Assembly: GCA_036365455.1 (NCBI GenBank)
Contig: JAWQUS010000022.1
Location: 3,596,001 to 3,660,000 of the forward strand
Origin: Macrosoma leucophasiata
Lineage: Eukaryota > Arthropoda > Insecta > Lepidoptera > Hedylidae
Length of the DNA: 64,000 nucleotides
Direction of reading: 5' to 3'
A program made the translations under genes and the position numbers. This document shows positions 9,255-20,285 of the stretch, in pieces; the first letter of the stretch is position 1; the number at the start of each line of letters is the position of its first letter. A model generated the notes under the pieces. That model was not told where the DNA came from. It did not search any database and saw only the letters and a list, made by a program, of their open reading frames with translations.

Positions 9255-10140
9255 AGGAATATATTATTATTATTATAATATACTCTTTATTGTACAGATT
9301 ATAACAAGAAAAATACAAAAATCAATAGTTCATAAAATAAGAGCACAATAGGCGGTCTTATCGCTTAAAGCGATCTCTTCCAGACAACCTAGTATGAAAG
9401 AGATACGAACAATACAGAAGAAGGGGTGTATACCATGCATACTGAACAAAGTTAAAAATAAAGTACATATAACAATTTCTTACAACTACGGCATTATAAT
9501 AGTAACTAATAATATTCAAAAATTTTATTAATAAATAGATTTAAAATATATACTTACACATATACAATAATTTAAAACATATGTACTTACATATACTAAA
9601 TACAATACATACATACATAATAATATACAAAGATAAACATATATATACATACATAAATACATACCTATATCAAATTGAGGAATAAAGAAAAGATATCGGA
9701 TGACTATTTATGGATCCAAGGTTAGGTAATGGTCCTTTAGACGCTTTTTAAAAGACGTCAAGGTTTGAGTTTGGCGGATATGTAGAGGTAGGGAGTTCCA
9801 AGGATTAACAGCTTCGACAGTGAAAGATTTGGCATAGAAAGAAGAAGAGTGAGAAGGCATTGCAAGGCGAAGGTTGTTGGAAGAGCGTAGAAAGAGGGAA
9901 TTAGATTGACAAAGATATTGGAAACGGTCTCTTAGGTATTGGGGATAATGCGGGTAAAATAGCACGCAGTAGAGTAGTGAAAGAATATGCGTATTCCTGC
10001 GAAGATGAATTGGTAGCCAATTGAGCTGTTTACGACATTCAGAAACATGGTCATATTTACGCAAACCAAATATGAACCGTATACAAAGATTATTATATTC
10101 TAGAACACAAAAGAGTACGTACAAGAATATCATACCTTAC
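9255..10140 (-). mobile_element. CR1/L2-like LINE, 3' end
   Basis: Minus-strand codons 10133-9708 read QLNWLPIHLRRN, then KSFTVEAVNPWNSLPLHIR and FKKRLKDHYLTLDP with a stop, the C-terminus of a CR1/L2-type LINE. The long 3' UTR contains 'aggttgtctggaagag' and the stem-loop ATCGCT-TTA-AGCGAT (9360-9374), then 'tgtacaataaagagtat' and an ATT-rich tail. About 140 codons remain. It sits in P-gene intron 3. Confidence 0.8.
9708..10133 (-). pseudogene. LINE reverse-transcriptase C-terminal fragment
   Basis: The open frame of 141 codons in the LINE above. The N-terminal part of the element (endonuclease and most of the reverse transcriptase with its catalytic FADD region) is absent, so no active enzyme can result. 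The motif order LNWLP...LRSS...SFTVEAV..WNSLP..FKK..K is shared with fragments at 7540-7752, 15650-15855 and 22263-22550. Confidence 0.75.
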
Positions 10141-10308
10141 AACACTCCTATAATATTTTTTTTCTTGACGACAGCCACCATGTGTTGTTACATCAGTACT
10201 TTGGAGTTGAGAGGCAGATATCTAATTTTAAAAAGATGCGCATAATGCCTCCGCCTCTCCTCTGTGGCCTCTGCTATTGGAGGCACCAGTAGAATTTATA
10301 ACAACTAA

Positions 10309-10788
10309 TGGACTTATTACACGGCACGGTATTCAGGGTACGATAGCAAGGGTCAGGGTAGTGTAATAATATTAAGGGATTGAGGGCCCTAATTAGGGCG
10401 ACGGGAGCGGCCCGGTCAGTCTAACGCCCTAACTCTACCCACAATGCAAATATGAACAGTATGGAAACTACATACAAAACGTTCAAAACGGCACACTCAC
10501 ACAAATTTATGCGCATCGACGCTCGAGTAGCGAGTGACTCGGAGCTGCAGCACCACGTGAACCGCTTGTCCTCGCCCTCGTTGCCTTCCCCTCGCTTGCC
10601 CTCATTTGTTTCATGTTTGTTTGATTCTGCCGTTTTAACGTTTTGTACGTAGTTTCCATACTGTTCATATTTGTACTGTGACTGAGTTAGGGCCCTGTCG
10701 ACCATATAGTGCAATAAGCGGCAACCCGGCGCGAGGCCACGCCCACCCTTTCTATAGGACCCTGAATACCATGTCGTATAATAGCCTT
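10309..10788. mobile_element. TTAA-target MITE, long form (480 bp)
   Basis: The left TIR (GACTTATTACACGGCACGGT) and right TIR ('ctgaatacc...gtataatagcc') match the 223-bp copy at 2939-3161. The right flank is TTAA; the left flank is CTAA, probably a decayed TTAA. It contains the inverted arms also seen at 545-763, so this is the longest family member here. Confidence 0.78.
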
Positions 10789-10795
10789 TTAAACT

Positions 10796-11194
10796 AAACG
10801 TGATCCGCTTAAACTTATCGTAGTTTATAAGTAACACGATTTCTGACGTGTTTTTCCTTATTTCATTTTAATGTGTCTCTTACATTTTATTGTTCTTTGT
10901 AAATAAAGCAAAATGACTCATCTGTTTTTATTATGAACTAATGTTCTTAATAATATGTTTAGTTCTCTTATTTTTTAAGTTAGAGGAAGACGGGTAACTT
11001 ATGGTAGAATTCATTTCATCACTTTGAGAAAAAATGGTTCTGAAAAAATGGTTCTGGAAACCTTAATGTTATTTTCAAAGACCTGTTTGGACATGCCACA
11101 TGTTTCGTTTGATGAAAGAGTGTTTTTTTGTGTCAGTTCCAACTAGTTTCGGCAATGCGCTATCTGTCCGTCACTCAAACACGAATTTTCATTT
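10796..11194. other. Intron sequence, nothing recognised
   Basis: AT-rich sequence with no repeated or coding element I can assign. Confidence 0.45.
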
Positions 11195-11202
11195 GTTGAG
11201 GT

Positions 11203-11512
11203 CATAGAGCAACACGGGCCACCGGTCGCGTCAGACCGGAGGAGAGTTGCCATATGCAAGCTTTCCCCTCTGTCAAAGTTCAAGACCAAATGGTCCTATA
11301 CCTGTCGCCCAGATATTTAAATGTATGCGTGAAATTGTTCTTGATTTTGTTCAAGTCAAGGAGTGAGTTTCGTAGAGATAGACGATTTTTGTAGTGTGAG
11401 TGAGTGTCACACGCGTTTCCCCCCCCAAAAAATGACAGACTGTTTTGCATCGATAATAAACGCCATGGCTACTCCCCTCCGGTCCACCGCGACCGGTGGG
11501 CGTTGCTCTATG
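11203..11512. mobile_element. hAT-type MITE (H family) with 8-bp TSD
   Basis: The TIR begins CATAGAGCAACACGGGCCAC and extends about 50 bp, with the right end in reverse (GTTGCTCTATG). It is flanked by a perfect 8-bp duplication GTTGAGGT (11195-11202, 11513-11520). An 8-bp TSD indicates hAT, less likely P or Merlin. No transposase. Confidence 0.9.
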
Positions 11513-11520
11513 GTTGAGGT

Positions 11521-11850
11521 CTTGAGGTGGAGTCAACTCATCAAAAGAAAATGATAATGCCAGACTGTGACCCACCATTTACACGAAATGTATCTAAACT
11601 CTGTTATGAAAATAGAGTCCTTTGTTAATTGATCTTTTTCTGTAACAGTTGTAGATAATAATTTTTAATAAATAAGAATCCTTGGTTAATATTACGTTTA
11701 TTTGTTCCTAATTAGAAAAGCAATCATTTGCGTTACTCAAAATAATACTTTAAGACGTTCTAACTGAAGTTTTGACCACCCAAAGTTAGTTTTTATCCAA
11801 ATGTATTATTTCCATACATTACATTTTTGTTTTATTTTTATTGTTCTTCG
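11521..11850. other. Intron sequence, nothing recognised
   Basis: AT-rich unassigned sequence. Confidence 0.45.
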
Positions 11851-12430
11851 TAGTATGAAAGTGGCAAACCAGCAGGCAGTTCACATTTATGTTAAGTGAT
11901 GACTGCAGCCTATAGACACCAGACCAAGGTCAAAATTGGTCACAAAGACCAAGGTCAAAATGCGGATGCGTTACCACTCCTTAGGCCGAAGGTGTTATGT
12001 CTCTGTGCCGAAAAGTACAGGGCCATACTTTGCACCTGACCGGAACACGATAGTGCTGAACACTTTTTACTGGTGGTTGAGCAACAGTGACGGAGCTCGC
12101 GGACGTAGGCACCACCGCATTACTTAATATACTTGCCGCTAAATGGTAGTGTTCAGCACTATCGTATTCCGGTCAGGTGGTAATGTACGGCCCTGTAATT
12201 TCCGGCACAGAAGCGTAACACCTTAGGCCTCAGGAGTGGTAACGCATCTGCACTTTGACCTTGGTCTTTGTGTGGGTGTCTATAGGCTGCAGTCATCGCT
12301 TAACATCAATGTGAATTGCATACTTGTTTGCCACTTTCATTACATTAAAAAAAAAACACTTCCATTAGCGGCAAGTACATTAGGTAATGCGGTGGTGCCT
12401 ACGCCCGCGAGCTCCGTCACTGGAGAGCTC
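11851..12430 (-). repeat. A-repeat split by a second A-repeat
   Basis: The minus-strand copy is present as 11851-12065 (through 'gtgctgaacact') and 12354-12430 (from 'ccattagcggcaag'), interrupted by a plus-strand A-repeat. It also has an internal duplication of 'aagaccaaggtcaaaat' near 11921-11960. Confidence 0.82.
12066..12353 (+). repeat. A-repeat nested inside an A-repeat
   Basis: Full-length plus-strand copy ending in poly(A), inserted in an opposite-strand copy. The motif AACACTT is present on both sides (about 12059-12065 and 12356-12362), consistent with a short target duplication. Confidence 0.85.
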
Positions 12431-12724
12431 CATCCATCCAATATTTGTTTGTATTACAGTGACCTATTACACAAGAATTAATATCGAGAGACCATGACCG
12501 GGCACACTGTATATTATATTGTTTAAATCCCTTATCTCTGTCGTCATAACTGTTACAAATTCACTCATATAAAATAAAAGAACACAATTACTTACATTAT
12601 TCTTAAATACCGTAATAAGCTAGCGTGATAATGCCACAGGGCTACGAAATATATCTTTTTTTTATTGATTTAACAAAAAAAAATTACATATAATATAATA
12701 TATAAAAAAAATGTATAATAAGCT

Positions 12725-13195
12725 GTTTTCGAGAGTGGTTACGAACCGACTATCTCGCAGACTCGACGACTTCCAGCCACCCGAACAAGCCGGTTGAAGT
12801 AAAGGTTTTAGCACCATAGATCACATTCACACGCTGCGGCAGGTTATACAGAAGACAGAAGAGTATAACCAGCCCCTATGTCTAGCGTTCGTGGACTATG
12901 AGAAAGACTTCGATTCGGTCGAGATTTGGGCAGTGCTACAGTCACTCCAGAGGTGCCAAGTTGACTACCGATACATCGAGGTGCTTGTATGAAAACGCCA
13001 CTATGTCGGTCCGGCTTCAGGATCAGAACTCGAAACCTATCCAACTGCAGCGAGGTGTGAGACAGGGCAGATGTTATATATCCGAAACTGTTCACCGCTG
13101 CATTGGAAGACGTCTTCAAGCTTCTGAACTGGAAAGGACTCGGCATCAATATTAACGGCGAGTACATCTCCCACCTCCGATTTGCAATTACTTAA
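12725..13195 (+). pseudogene. RTE-type LINE reverse-transcriptase fragment
   Basis: Plus-strand codons in shifting frames give the RT landmarks 'LAFVDYEKDFDSVE' (catalytic A motif), 'QLQRGVRQG' (B motif) and 'GININGEYISHLRFA', just before where the catalytic DD should be. Frameshifts and stops break it, for example before 13080. Upstream AT-rich DNA (12431-12724) has no assigned feature. Confidence 0.72.
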
Positions 13196-13250
13196 AACCA
13201 CTGAGGTTTCTCCAAAATGCAAATCTACGTCAAACAATGCACCCTAACCA

Positions 13251-13296
13251 CCCCTTCGTCAGAGATTACATACATATGTAATCTCTGACGAAGGGG
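13251..13296. repeat. Perfect 21-bp inverted repeat, 4-nt spacer
   Basis: Left arm 13251-13271 begins CCCCTTCGTCAGAG and right arm 13276-13296 is its exact reverse complement, around ACAT. It sits immediately 5' of the K-retroposon start ('ttttggcggg'). Confidence 0.9.
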
Positions 13297-13640
13297 TTTT
13301 GGCGGGAACCTTGAAAGAGGCGTGTGGTGCTCTTATTTTATTTCATTTCCTTGGTGTATTTTTGAGTTATATTAAATAACGTTGGTGGCATTTTATTTGA
13401 TATAGATTTATTTCAGTGCCCGTGTGTAGTGAAAAAGAATAACAGTGCAACAACACGACCTTTCAGGTTGCCGCCAAAAATTAATTGTAAATGTTCTGGT
13501 AAAGTAGCCATCGTTTCACTCGAATTAGTGACGACTCTGACTGACGGACTTTTACGCTGCTTCTTACGAACACGAAATATCATCTTACTTGACACTGGCA
13601 ATAGGCGTAATAGAGACGCCATTACAAAAAAAAAAAAAAA
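13297..13640 (+). repeat. K-retroposon, full length with poly(A)
   Basis: Starts 'ttttggcgggaacc', continues 'gtggtgctcttattttattt', 'ccgtgtgtagtgaaaaagaa' and 'cttgacactggcaatagg', and ends 'gacgccatt' plus an A-run at 13626-13640. Four related copies in the reverse orientation form the array at 37385-39355. Confidence 0.75.
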
Positions 13641-13676
13641 TCATCTACGAACAATTCGCCGACATAATGATTATAG

Positions 13677-13706
13677 GCCTTATTACACGACACGGTATTC
13701 GGTGGT
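13677..13706. repeat. TTAA-MITE TIR fragment
   Basis: Only 'cttattacacgacacggtat' of the TIR is present, cut off by the adjoining B-SINE head. Confidence 0.65.
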
Positions 13707-13830
13707 AAACTGCCTCGGTAGCCTAGTGGTAGCAGGCCACTACTACTACGCTGAGGTTCTGGATTCGATTCCCGGGTAGGGGGTTATCAGAGATAATGGT
13801 GTAAAGTCCTTTATCTCTGGTTTAAAATTT
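13707..13830 (+). repeat. B-SINE head (tRNA-like part)
   Basis: Has A box TAGCCTAGTGG and B box GATTCGATTCC and runs through 'cctttatctctgg', then stops. A 3'-truncated copy, unusual for a retroposon, so a later deletion is likely. Confidence 0.78.
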
Positions 13831-13979
13831 GGTCTGGTTTAAGTTTTAAAAAGCAGCAGTAGTAGTATATACAGTCAGTACCGTATTTAAGCATAGGCAA
13901 CGTAGGCAGTTGCCTATGGGCCTACACAACTAAAAAACCCGCCACCACACCAAAAAAAATCGATAAAGGCTTAATAGTT

Positions 13980-14266
13980 TACTGGTGGTAGAGCTCCAGT
14001 GACGGAGCTCGCGGGCGTAGGCACCACCGCATTACCTAATATACTTGCCGTTAAACGGTAGTGTTCAGCACTATCGTGTTCCGGTCAGGTGGTAATATAC
14101 GGCTCTGTAATTTCCGGCACAGAGGCATAACACCTAATGCCTCAGGAGTGGCAGCGCATTTGCATTTTGACCTCTGGTCATTGTGTGGGTGTCTATAGGC
14201 TGCAGTCATCACTTAACATCAATGTGAACTGCACGCTTGTTTGCCACTTTTATAACAGAAAAAAAA
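13980..14266 (+). repeat. A-repeat, full length (287 bp)
   Basis: One of the cleanest copies, from ACTGGTGGTAGAGCTCC to the A-run. It shares the variants 'aatgcctcaggagtggcag' with the copy at 43867-44155, so the two belong to one subfamily. Confidence 0.9.
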
Positions 14267-14910
14267 ATAGATATGTACGAATTAGTTTTTCTTCTTCTTC
14301 ATTTATCATCATTGAAGGAATTGAAAAATTTTGTGATTATTATGTTAAACTAAGTAGTTTAAATTCTAATTTACTATTAATATATGTTTTTGCTTTTACT
14401 GTATGGAATGGTTATTCACTCTACGTATTTTATGATTTGTTGACGTTTTGAAAGTATCTGTAAAGATCTATTTGTAACAAAAACATTTTCTATTTCTATT
14501 TCAATAGAAACAAAAAAAAGTTTGAACGAAATGAGAACCTCCACTTTTTTTAAGTCGGTTAAACGGTTAAAAATACTGAGTCTTGGTACAAATAGTTCGA
14601 CAATAGTTTTTTCTTTGAGCGCGAGAAGTTAAACATCCCTTCGAGATGAAGCAGCCCGAAATATGAACACAAATGAGTAGCATGTTGTGCTACTACCACA
14701 TATTTCCATAACGGTTGCTGAACTTTGAGGCTGGAGCGCCTTCTCAAGCCGCCTACAGAAGTCCGTCCCAAAAAAAAGCTGTTTTAGATACGGAACCTAA
14801 AAAGCAATATGCCAAATCAACTCTAATTGGTGTATTTCTAGAGATATAACATTTCTAAAATTACACTTATTATAGTGGATATGTCAATTTAAATTTTTTG
14901 TATAAGTACA
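14267..14910. other. Intron sequence, nothing recognised
   Basis: AT-rich. Around 14880-14912 it contains a ~33-bp word that recurs at 15355-15389 on the other side of the next MITE. Confidence 0.45.
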
Positions 14911-15322
14911 TAAAGCCGCGGATCCACCGCAGCGCACGCTGTGCACGGGCACGCGACGCTTGAGTTCATTTATTTGACAAGATTACTCAGCATTTCCGCT
15001 GCAGCACACGCTATACACGAATATAAACACAACAGTCAAATATCACGACTATGCATCGTTTTAAATCATAATTTTGTCACGCATTTCGAGTTGCTCGTAA
15101 ATATAAACTTAAACCGCCTGTCTCACCCACAAACCGGCCCCGCTTCCGTGTACAGCATGTACAGCGTGTGTAGCGTCGCCGGCGTTAAGCTATACGCGCG
15201 CTTATCCGACCAAGCCACGTCTGTCAATTCATGCATAGCATGTCATTTTCTTGCAAGACGAAGCTTGACCTACGTGCGTATTGCATATTCTCTCCGTGCG
15301 CTGCGGTGGGTCAGCGGCTTTA
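14911..15322. mobile_element. MITE with ~28-bp TIR (Q element)
   Basis: The left end TAAAGCCGCGGATCCACCGC and the right end in reverse (TAAAGCCGCTGACCCACCGC) form a long TIR around a 350-bp non-coding interior. The central open frame is not convincing coding sequence. TA dinucleotides at both ends suggest a TA target. Confidence 0.7.
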
Positions 15323-15471
15323 TTATAATGGATAATGACTTTGACTTTGACTTTAATGTCAATTTGGATTTTTTGTATAAATACATAATAGTAATGATAC
15401 AATTTTTGTCATGATCTTTATAATTTAAGCTAACGTCACAATCCCTAATGTAACTTTAATGTTTTATAAAT

Positions 15472-16286
15472 TACTTATTACACGGTATTCAGGGTACGAT
15501 AGCATGGGTCAGGGTAGTGCAATAACATTTAAGGAGTTAGGGCCCTAATTAGGTACTCATATACTCACATACTCATATTCTCTCTCTTCTTTACTGTCTT
15601 CTATTCGTTCCACAATCTACTGACTATCTTAAAAATCATTTCAGTTACCTTTGCCAATCAAATCCTCTCTATCTACGATCCTCAGAAAATCCGCTTATTC
15701 AAATATCTCGTCACTCTTATTCCTTCGTTGCAAATTCTTTTACAGTAACTGCTGTACGACTATGGAATACCTTGCCCTTAAACATAACGCAAGCACAGAC
15801 TCTTGAGTCGTTTAAAAAACGACTCTCTGACTATTACTTTGCTTCTTTAACTTAACATCATCATTCCTATTGCAATATTATTAAGTTATGTGTTTTAATT
15901 AGGTTTATATATTTATGAAATGTTCTATTTATTTATTTATTTACAATTTTTGTCCTTAATTTGATGTACACCCTGCCTCTGTAATTTAACATTTCTCTTT
16001 CCACCGACAGGTTGTCTGGAAGAGATCGCTTTTAGCGATAAGACCGCCTGATTGTACTTTCACTTTGTTTTTTCTATTTTTGTTTTTATTGAACATTACT
16101 GGTGTACAATAAAGAATATTTACTTACTTTACTTAACTTACTTAGGGCGACCGGAGCGCCCCGTGTATTTGTACTGTGATTGAATTAGGGCGCTGTCGAC
16201 CGGATAGTGTAATAAGCGGCAGCCTGGCGCGAGGCCGCGCCCACCCTTTATGCCGGACCCTGAATACCGTGTCGTGTAATAGCCTT
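15472..16286. mobile_element. TTAA-target MITE, split by a LINE
   Basis: The left TIR is at 15472 onward ('acttattacacgg') and the right TIR ends at 16286, followed by TTAA (16287-16290). The body 'ggagttagggccctaatt|agggcgaccgg' is interrupted by 588 bp of LINE with a TTAGG duplication. Confidence 0.83.
15554..16141 (+). mobile_element. CR1/L2-like LINE 3' end with TTAGG TSD
   Basis: Plus-strand codons contain SFTVTAVRLWNTLPLNI and FKKRLSDYYFAS, then a 3' UTR with 'ggttgtctggaagag', stem-loop ATCGCT-TTT-AGCGAT (16025-16039), 'tgtacaataaag' and a (TTAC)n tail. TTAGG is duplicated at 15549-15553 and 16142-16146. 5'-truncated. Confidence 0.85.
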
Positions 16287-16392
16287 TTAAGACCAGGTTG
16301 CATCATCCTACTTAAACTTTAACAAATTTGTTAAGTGCCGGATTACTACCGGTTAAGCAAAAAATGAGTTGTAGGTATCATTTGAAAATTTT

Positions 16393-16607
16393 GTCCCATG
16401 TAATAGGTGGCGAGCCTGTTGACATCTCCGGGCACATTACCAAACTCAGAGGTACTGGGAAACTTCCAGAAAATGGAAATATCTCAAAAGAACCAGCGAT
16501 AAAGAGTTTTACACTGTTATCTCTGATATCACCCGACCTGGGTATCGAACCCAGGACCCCAGCGTAGTAGTAGTGGCCTGCTACCACTAGGATACTGAGG
16601 CAGTTAA
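16393..16607 (-). repeat. B-SINE, head and middle
   Basis: Minus-strand copy with the tRNA-like head (reverse of 'gggtatcgaacccaggacc...gaggcagtt') and middle hairpin; the 3' tail is missing. Confidence 0.82.
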
Positions 16608-16649
16608 ATGACGTCATTACTTTAACTGCTAACCGTAAATAGCCGAGTT

Positions 16650-16944
16650 GCGATGGTATTTTTTTTATGTTATGGAAATGGCAAACAAGCATGCAGTTCA
16701 CATTGATGTTAAGTGATGACTGTAGCCTATAGACACCCACACAAAGACCAAGGTCAAAATGCAGATGCGTTACCACACCTGAGGCCTAAGGTGTTATGCC
16801 TCTGTGCCAGATATATCAGGGCCGTACATTACCACCTGACCGGAACACGGTAGTGCTGAACACTACCATTTAGCGGCAAGAATATTAGGTAATGCGGTGG
16901 TGCCTACGCCCGCGAGCTCCGTCACTGGAGCTCTACGACCGGTA
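16650..16944 (-). repeat. A-repeat, full length
   Basis: T-run to 'ctctacgaccggta'; few differences from consensus. Confidence 0.87.
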
Positions 16945-17228
16945 AAAATCAAACAGTAATGTTAGAGTTAACCTAGTATTGTATCATAGGTAGCCCTTAA
17001 AAGGAAGCACTAATATAATCACTGCCCTTACCTTGAAAAATACCATAAATCACCAAACAAATTTAAATAACTCACAACTTCCATATTTAAAAAAACCGGC
17101 CAAGGGCCTGTCTGTGTTATTCGATTGGTATATACCTAATAATAAATGATGGGTGTCGGAAAAAAATTGAAGCTACCTGGAAAATGTTTAAAAAAAAACA
17201 TGAGGGTTTGAGACAACAATTTCTCGAT

Positions 17229-17441
17229 CAAATGGTAGTGTTCAGCACTATCGTGTTCCGGTCAGGTGGTAATGTAGGGCCCTGATATTTCCAGCTCAAG
17301 AGCATAACACCTTAGGCCTCAGGAGTGGTAACGCATCTGCATTTTGACCTTGGTCTTTGCGTAGATGTCTATAGCCTACAGTTATCACTTAACATCAATG
17401 TGAACTGCATGCTTGTTTGCCACCTTCTTTTCACAAAAAAG
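17229..17441 (+). repeat. A-repeat, 5'-truncated
   Basis: Starts within the unit at 'aaatggtagtgttcag' and ends 'gtttgccaccttc...cacaaaaaag'. Confidence 0.82.
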
Positions 17442-17663
17442 TAACGAATTATAGAGGTACCCATAACACGACGGCAGGTAAACTACGATGACGTCATAGG
17501 GCCATACACCATATCGGACACATGTTAATGGTAATGTAAAACATTGTATGCTAATGCAAATAATTGAAGGTTTTCCAAGTATTTCGCCTTATTTGCTTGG
17601 CTACACAATGGCAGGTAGTGTTATGTTGACGCCTAATTGGTACCTATCGGCTACTATTGGAAT

Positions 17664-18192
17664 CATAGAGCAACGCGGGCCACCGGTCGCGGCGGACCGG
17701 AGGGGAGTAGCCATAGCGTGTATAGGTCGCGCCAGGTAAAAAGAACGCTGGCGGTCAAGCTGCGCAGTAGACGATTTATCGATCTATTTGGTAGTATGAG
17801 GTGCGGCGTTTTCAATCTGCCTACCAATACACGAAACCGCAAGCGAAAACTAGATCAAAAATAAACCAATAGGGCTAGTACTTTCGTGCGCGAGTGTACC
17901 GATGCGCGAACACATCCCTTCTACTTTCTTCCAGCGTTCTTTTTACGTGGCGAGACCTATATTACGATGCAAAACAGTCTGTAATTTTTTGCGGGGGGAA
18001 ATGCGTGGGACACACACGCACACTACAAAAATTGTCTATTACTACGAAACTCACACCTTGACTTTAACAAAATACAGAAACAATTTTACGCACACATTTA
18101 AACATCTAGGCGACAGGTATAGGCCCATTTGGGCTTGTACTTTGACAGAGGGGAAAGCCTGCATATGGCTACTCCCCTCCGGTGTTGCTCTA
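17664..18192. mobile_element. hAT-type MITE (H family), interrupted
   Basis: The left TIR (CATAGAGCAACGCGGGCCAC) and interior match the copies at 11203 and 27612. The right TIR is short ('ctcccctccggtgttgctct') and borders the G-repeat. A second MITE (17723-17959) lies inside. Confidence 0.82.
17723..17959. mobile_element. TA-target MITE (I family) nested in H
   Basis: 237 bp with TIRs TAGGTCGCGCCAGGTAAAAA and (right, reversed) TAGGTCTCGCCACGTAAAAA, flanked by TA (17721-17722, 17960-17961). Same length and nearly the same sequence as 48494-48730. Confidence 0.87.
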
Positions 18193-18196
18193 AGGG

Positions 18197-18312
18197 CAGA
18201 GAATATGTAATAACACTACGTATAGAATGGACACTTCGACGTCCCGCCCATTTGCCGCGCTTCACCCAATCTCTTCCCCTCTTATGGGCGACGGTAGGTA
18301 CTCTACAGCGAG
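18197..18312 (-). repeat. G-repeat fragment
   Basis: 'agagaatatgtaataacac...gacacttcgacgtcccgccc...cccctcttatgggcgac' in reverse orientation. Confidence 0.7.
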
Positions 18313-18734
18313 GTTGCGAGGGGCCTAGTTTTGATTAATTTGTAATCGAATATTTTATTTATTAACATTAAGATGGTGCTTTATTGTGCAGTGTGTGGCT
18401 GTATGTCAACATGTCGTGACAAAAAATGATCATTTTTCAGTTTCCCGAAGGAAAAAATATCTACCTAAGGTAAAATAATTATGTTCACAATCACCTTTTT
18501 ATTAACCTAAAAACTTTTTTAATATTATAATTTCTTACCTTTACGCTATGTGATTGCATTGCATTAGTAATAAAAGTGTTTCAGTATATTGAATTGAAGT
18601 GACTTGTCGACGTAATGAGTAGATGGTGAGTGTTATTTTCCAATACTTGTGCTATTTGTTGTAGTAGTGTTTGTGTTTTTATGTTTTTAAAATGCTGCTA
18701 AACTGGGTGAAACGGGTACATAGAAATTTGCCTT
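18313..18734. other. Intron sequence, nothing recognised
   Basis: AT-rich sequence without recognisable repeats or coding potential. Confidence 0.45.
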
Positions 18735-18782
18735 ACTGTTGAACTGCAGTTGGCCGATATCGGCCTACTGCGGTTCAACAGT
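18735..18782. repeat. 48-bp near-perfect palindrome
   Basis: The arms ACTGTTGAACTGCAGTTGGC and the reverse of the right side match at 22 of 24 positions, with no spacer (centre GATATC). Confidence 0.85.
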
Positions 18783-18798
18783 ACTGCACTGAAGTATT

Positions 18799-18957
18799 CG
18801 TCTTCTCGCACGACAAAAATTCGCACGCTGGGGCGACTTGGCATTTTTTGAATATAAATAATATTTCTGTCGTCAACTCTCCCGACCATGAGTTGATGAA
18901 AAGTGCCAAGTCGCTTGATCGTGGGAGTTTTCGTCGTGCGAGATGACGAAAAACACC
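18799..18957. mobile_element. MITE/foldback with ~50-bp imperfect TIR
   Basis: The left arm (TCGTCTTCTCGCACGACAAA...) and reversed right arm (TCGTCATCTCGCACGACGAA...) pair over about 50 bp with roughly 80% identity around a 50-bp AT-rich centre. Confidence 0.68.
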
Positions 18958-19365
18958 TAGCACTTAAAGTATCTGAGATTTGAGTAAGTGACTTTTAACT
19001 TTTATTACTTTATCTTACATCTGAACAACATTTTGATTTTGAACATAGTTAATCTAATTTAAGTAGGTATACCCATTAGATACGTATTAAAACAGTATAA
19101 AACGTGTTGTTTTTCCCAACAATGAGGTCATTATTAAGTAATAATCATCTGCTACGAGAAAAACAAACTTGCGCAAGAATACCTATTAAGCGGCTGCGTT
19201 TATTTTTTTTTTGTATTTTGATTCGGTTCCAACGCGTATAGCTATTTTAAACCGGTTGGGTCAAGACGGGGCGGCGTTGACCGACTGCGGCAGCTTAGTT
19301 TCGAATTGCATTTTCGAAACAATTTAGATTTGAGTCTTGGAAATCTTTTTCAACTTCAATTTTCC
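18958..19365. other. Intron sequence, nothing recognised
   Basis: Unassigned AT-rich DNA. Confidence 0.45.
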
Positions 19366-19652
19366 TGGTGGTAGAGCTCCAGTGACGGAGCTCGCGGGCG
19401 TAGGCACCACCGCATTACCTGATTTACTTGCCGCTAAATGGTAGTGTTCAGCACTATCGTGTTCCGGTCAGGTGGTAATGTACGGCCCTGTAATTTCCGG
19501 CACAGAGGCATAACACCTTAGGCCTCAGGAGTGGTAACGCATTTGCATTTTGACCTTGGTCTTTGTGTGGGTGTCAATAGGCTGCAGTCATCACTTAACA
19601 TCAATGTGAACTGCATGCTTGTTTGCCACTTCAATTACATTAAAAAAAAAAA
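19366..19652 (+). repeat. A-repeat, full length
   Basis: Complete body and A-run, close to consensus. Confidence 0.88.
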
Positions 19653-19719
19653 TCAGCAGTAAATATCTTTCGACTGACATGATGATGAACGATGATGAGA
19701 CAATTGAGACTTTGCATCT

Positions 19720-20270
19720 ATAGTAATCTACACTAATATTATAATGAGGAAAACTTTGTTTGTTTGGATGTATTGAATAGGCTCAATAGGCGATTTTAAA
19801 AATTCTTTCACCATTCGAAAGCTACTTTATCCACGAGTAACATAGGCTTTATTTTATTTTTACTGGTGGTAGAGCTCCAGTGACGGAGCTCGCGGGCGTA
19901 GGCACCACCGCATTACCTAATATACTTGCCGCTAAATGGTAGTGTTCAGCACTATCGTGTTCCGGTCAGGTGGTAATGTACGGCCCTGTAATTTCCGGCA
20001 CAGGGGCATAACACCTTAGGCCTCAGGAGTGGTAACGCATCTGCATTTTTACCTCTGGTCATTGTGTGGGTGTCTATAGGCTGCAGTCATCACTTAACAT
20101 CAATGTGAACTGTATGCTTGTTTGCCACTTTTAAAACATAAAAAAAAAATTTAAAAAAATGAAAAAAAATAGGGTTCGTTATGATATTTGGGTCTTTCGG
20201 ACACAAGTTGGTAAAAATCAATTAGAGAAGTTACTTATTTTGCGTAGGTAGGTACGCTGCGTAAACTTGA
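19720..20270 (+). repeat. M-repeat interrupted by an A-repeat
   Basis: 'ttcgaaagctactttatcc' and 'aatagggttcgttatgatatttggg...acttattttgcgt' match the tandem unit at 46864-47191. The A-repeat at 19861-20150 splits it. Confidence 0.75.
19861..20150 (+). repeat. A-repeat, full length, inside M-repeat
   Basis: Complete body and poly(A), inserted after 'ggctttattttattttt' of the M-repeat. Confidence 0.88.
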
Positions 20271-20285
20271 ATTTTATTTAAAAAC

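Noticed and set aside
10421..10837. 138-codon minus-strand frame
   Set aside because: Lies within and across the TTAA MITE and its foldback arms; no family motif.
14941..15414. 157-codon open frame
   Set aside because: It spans a MITE from inside its left TIR past its right TIR; composition and position point to chance.
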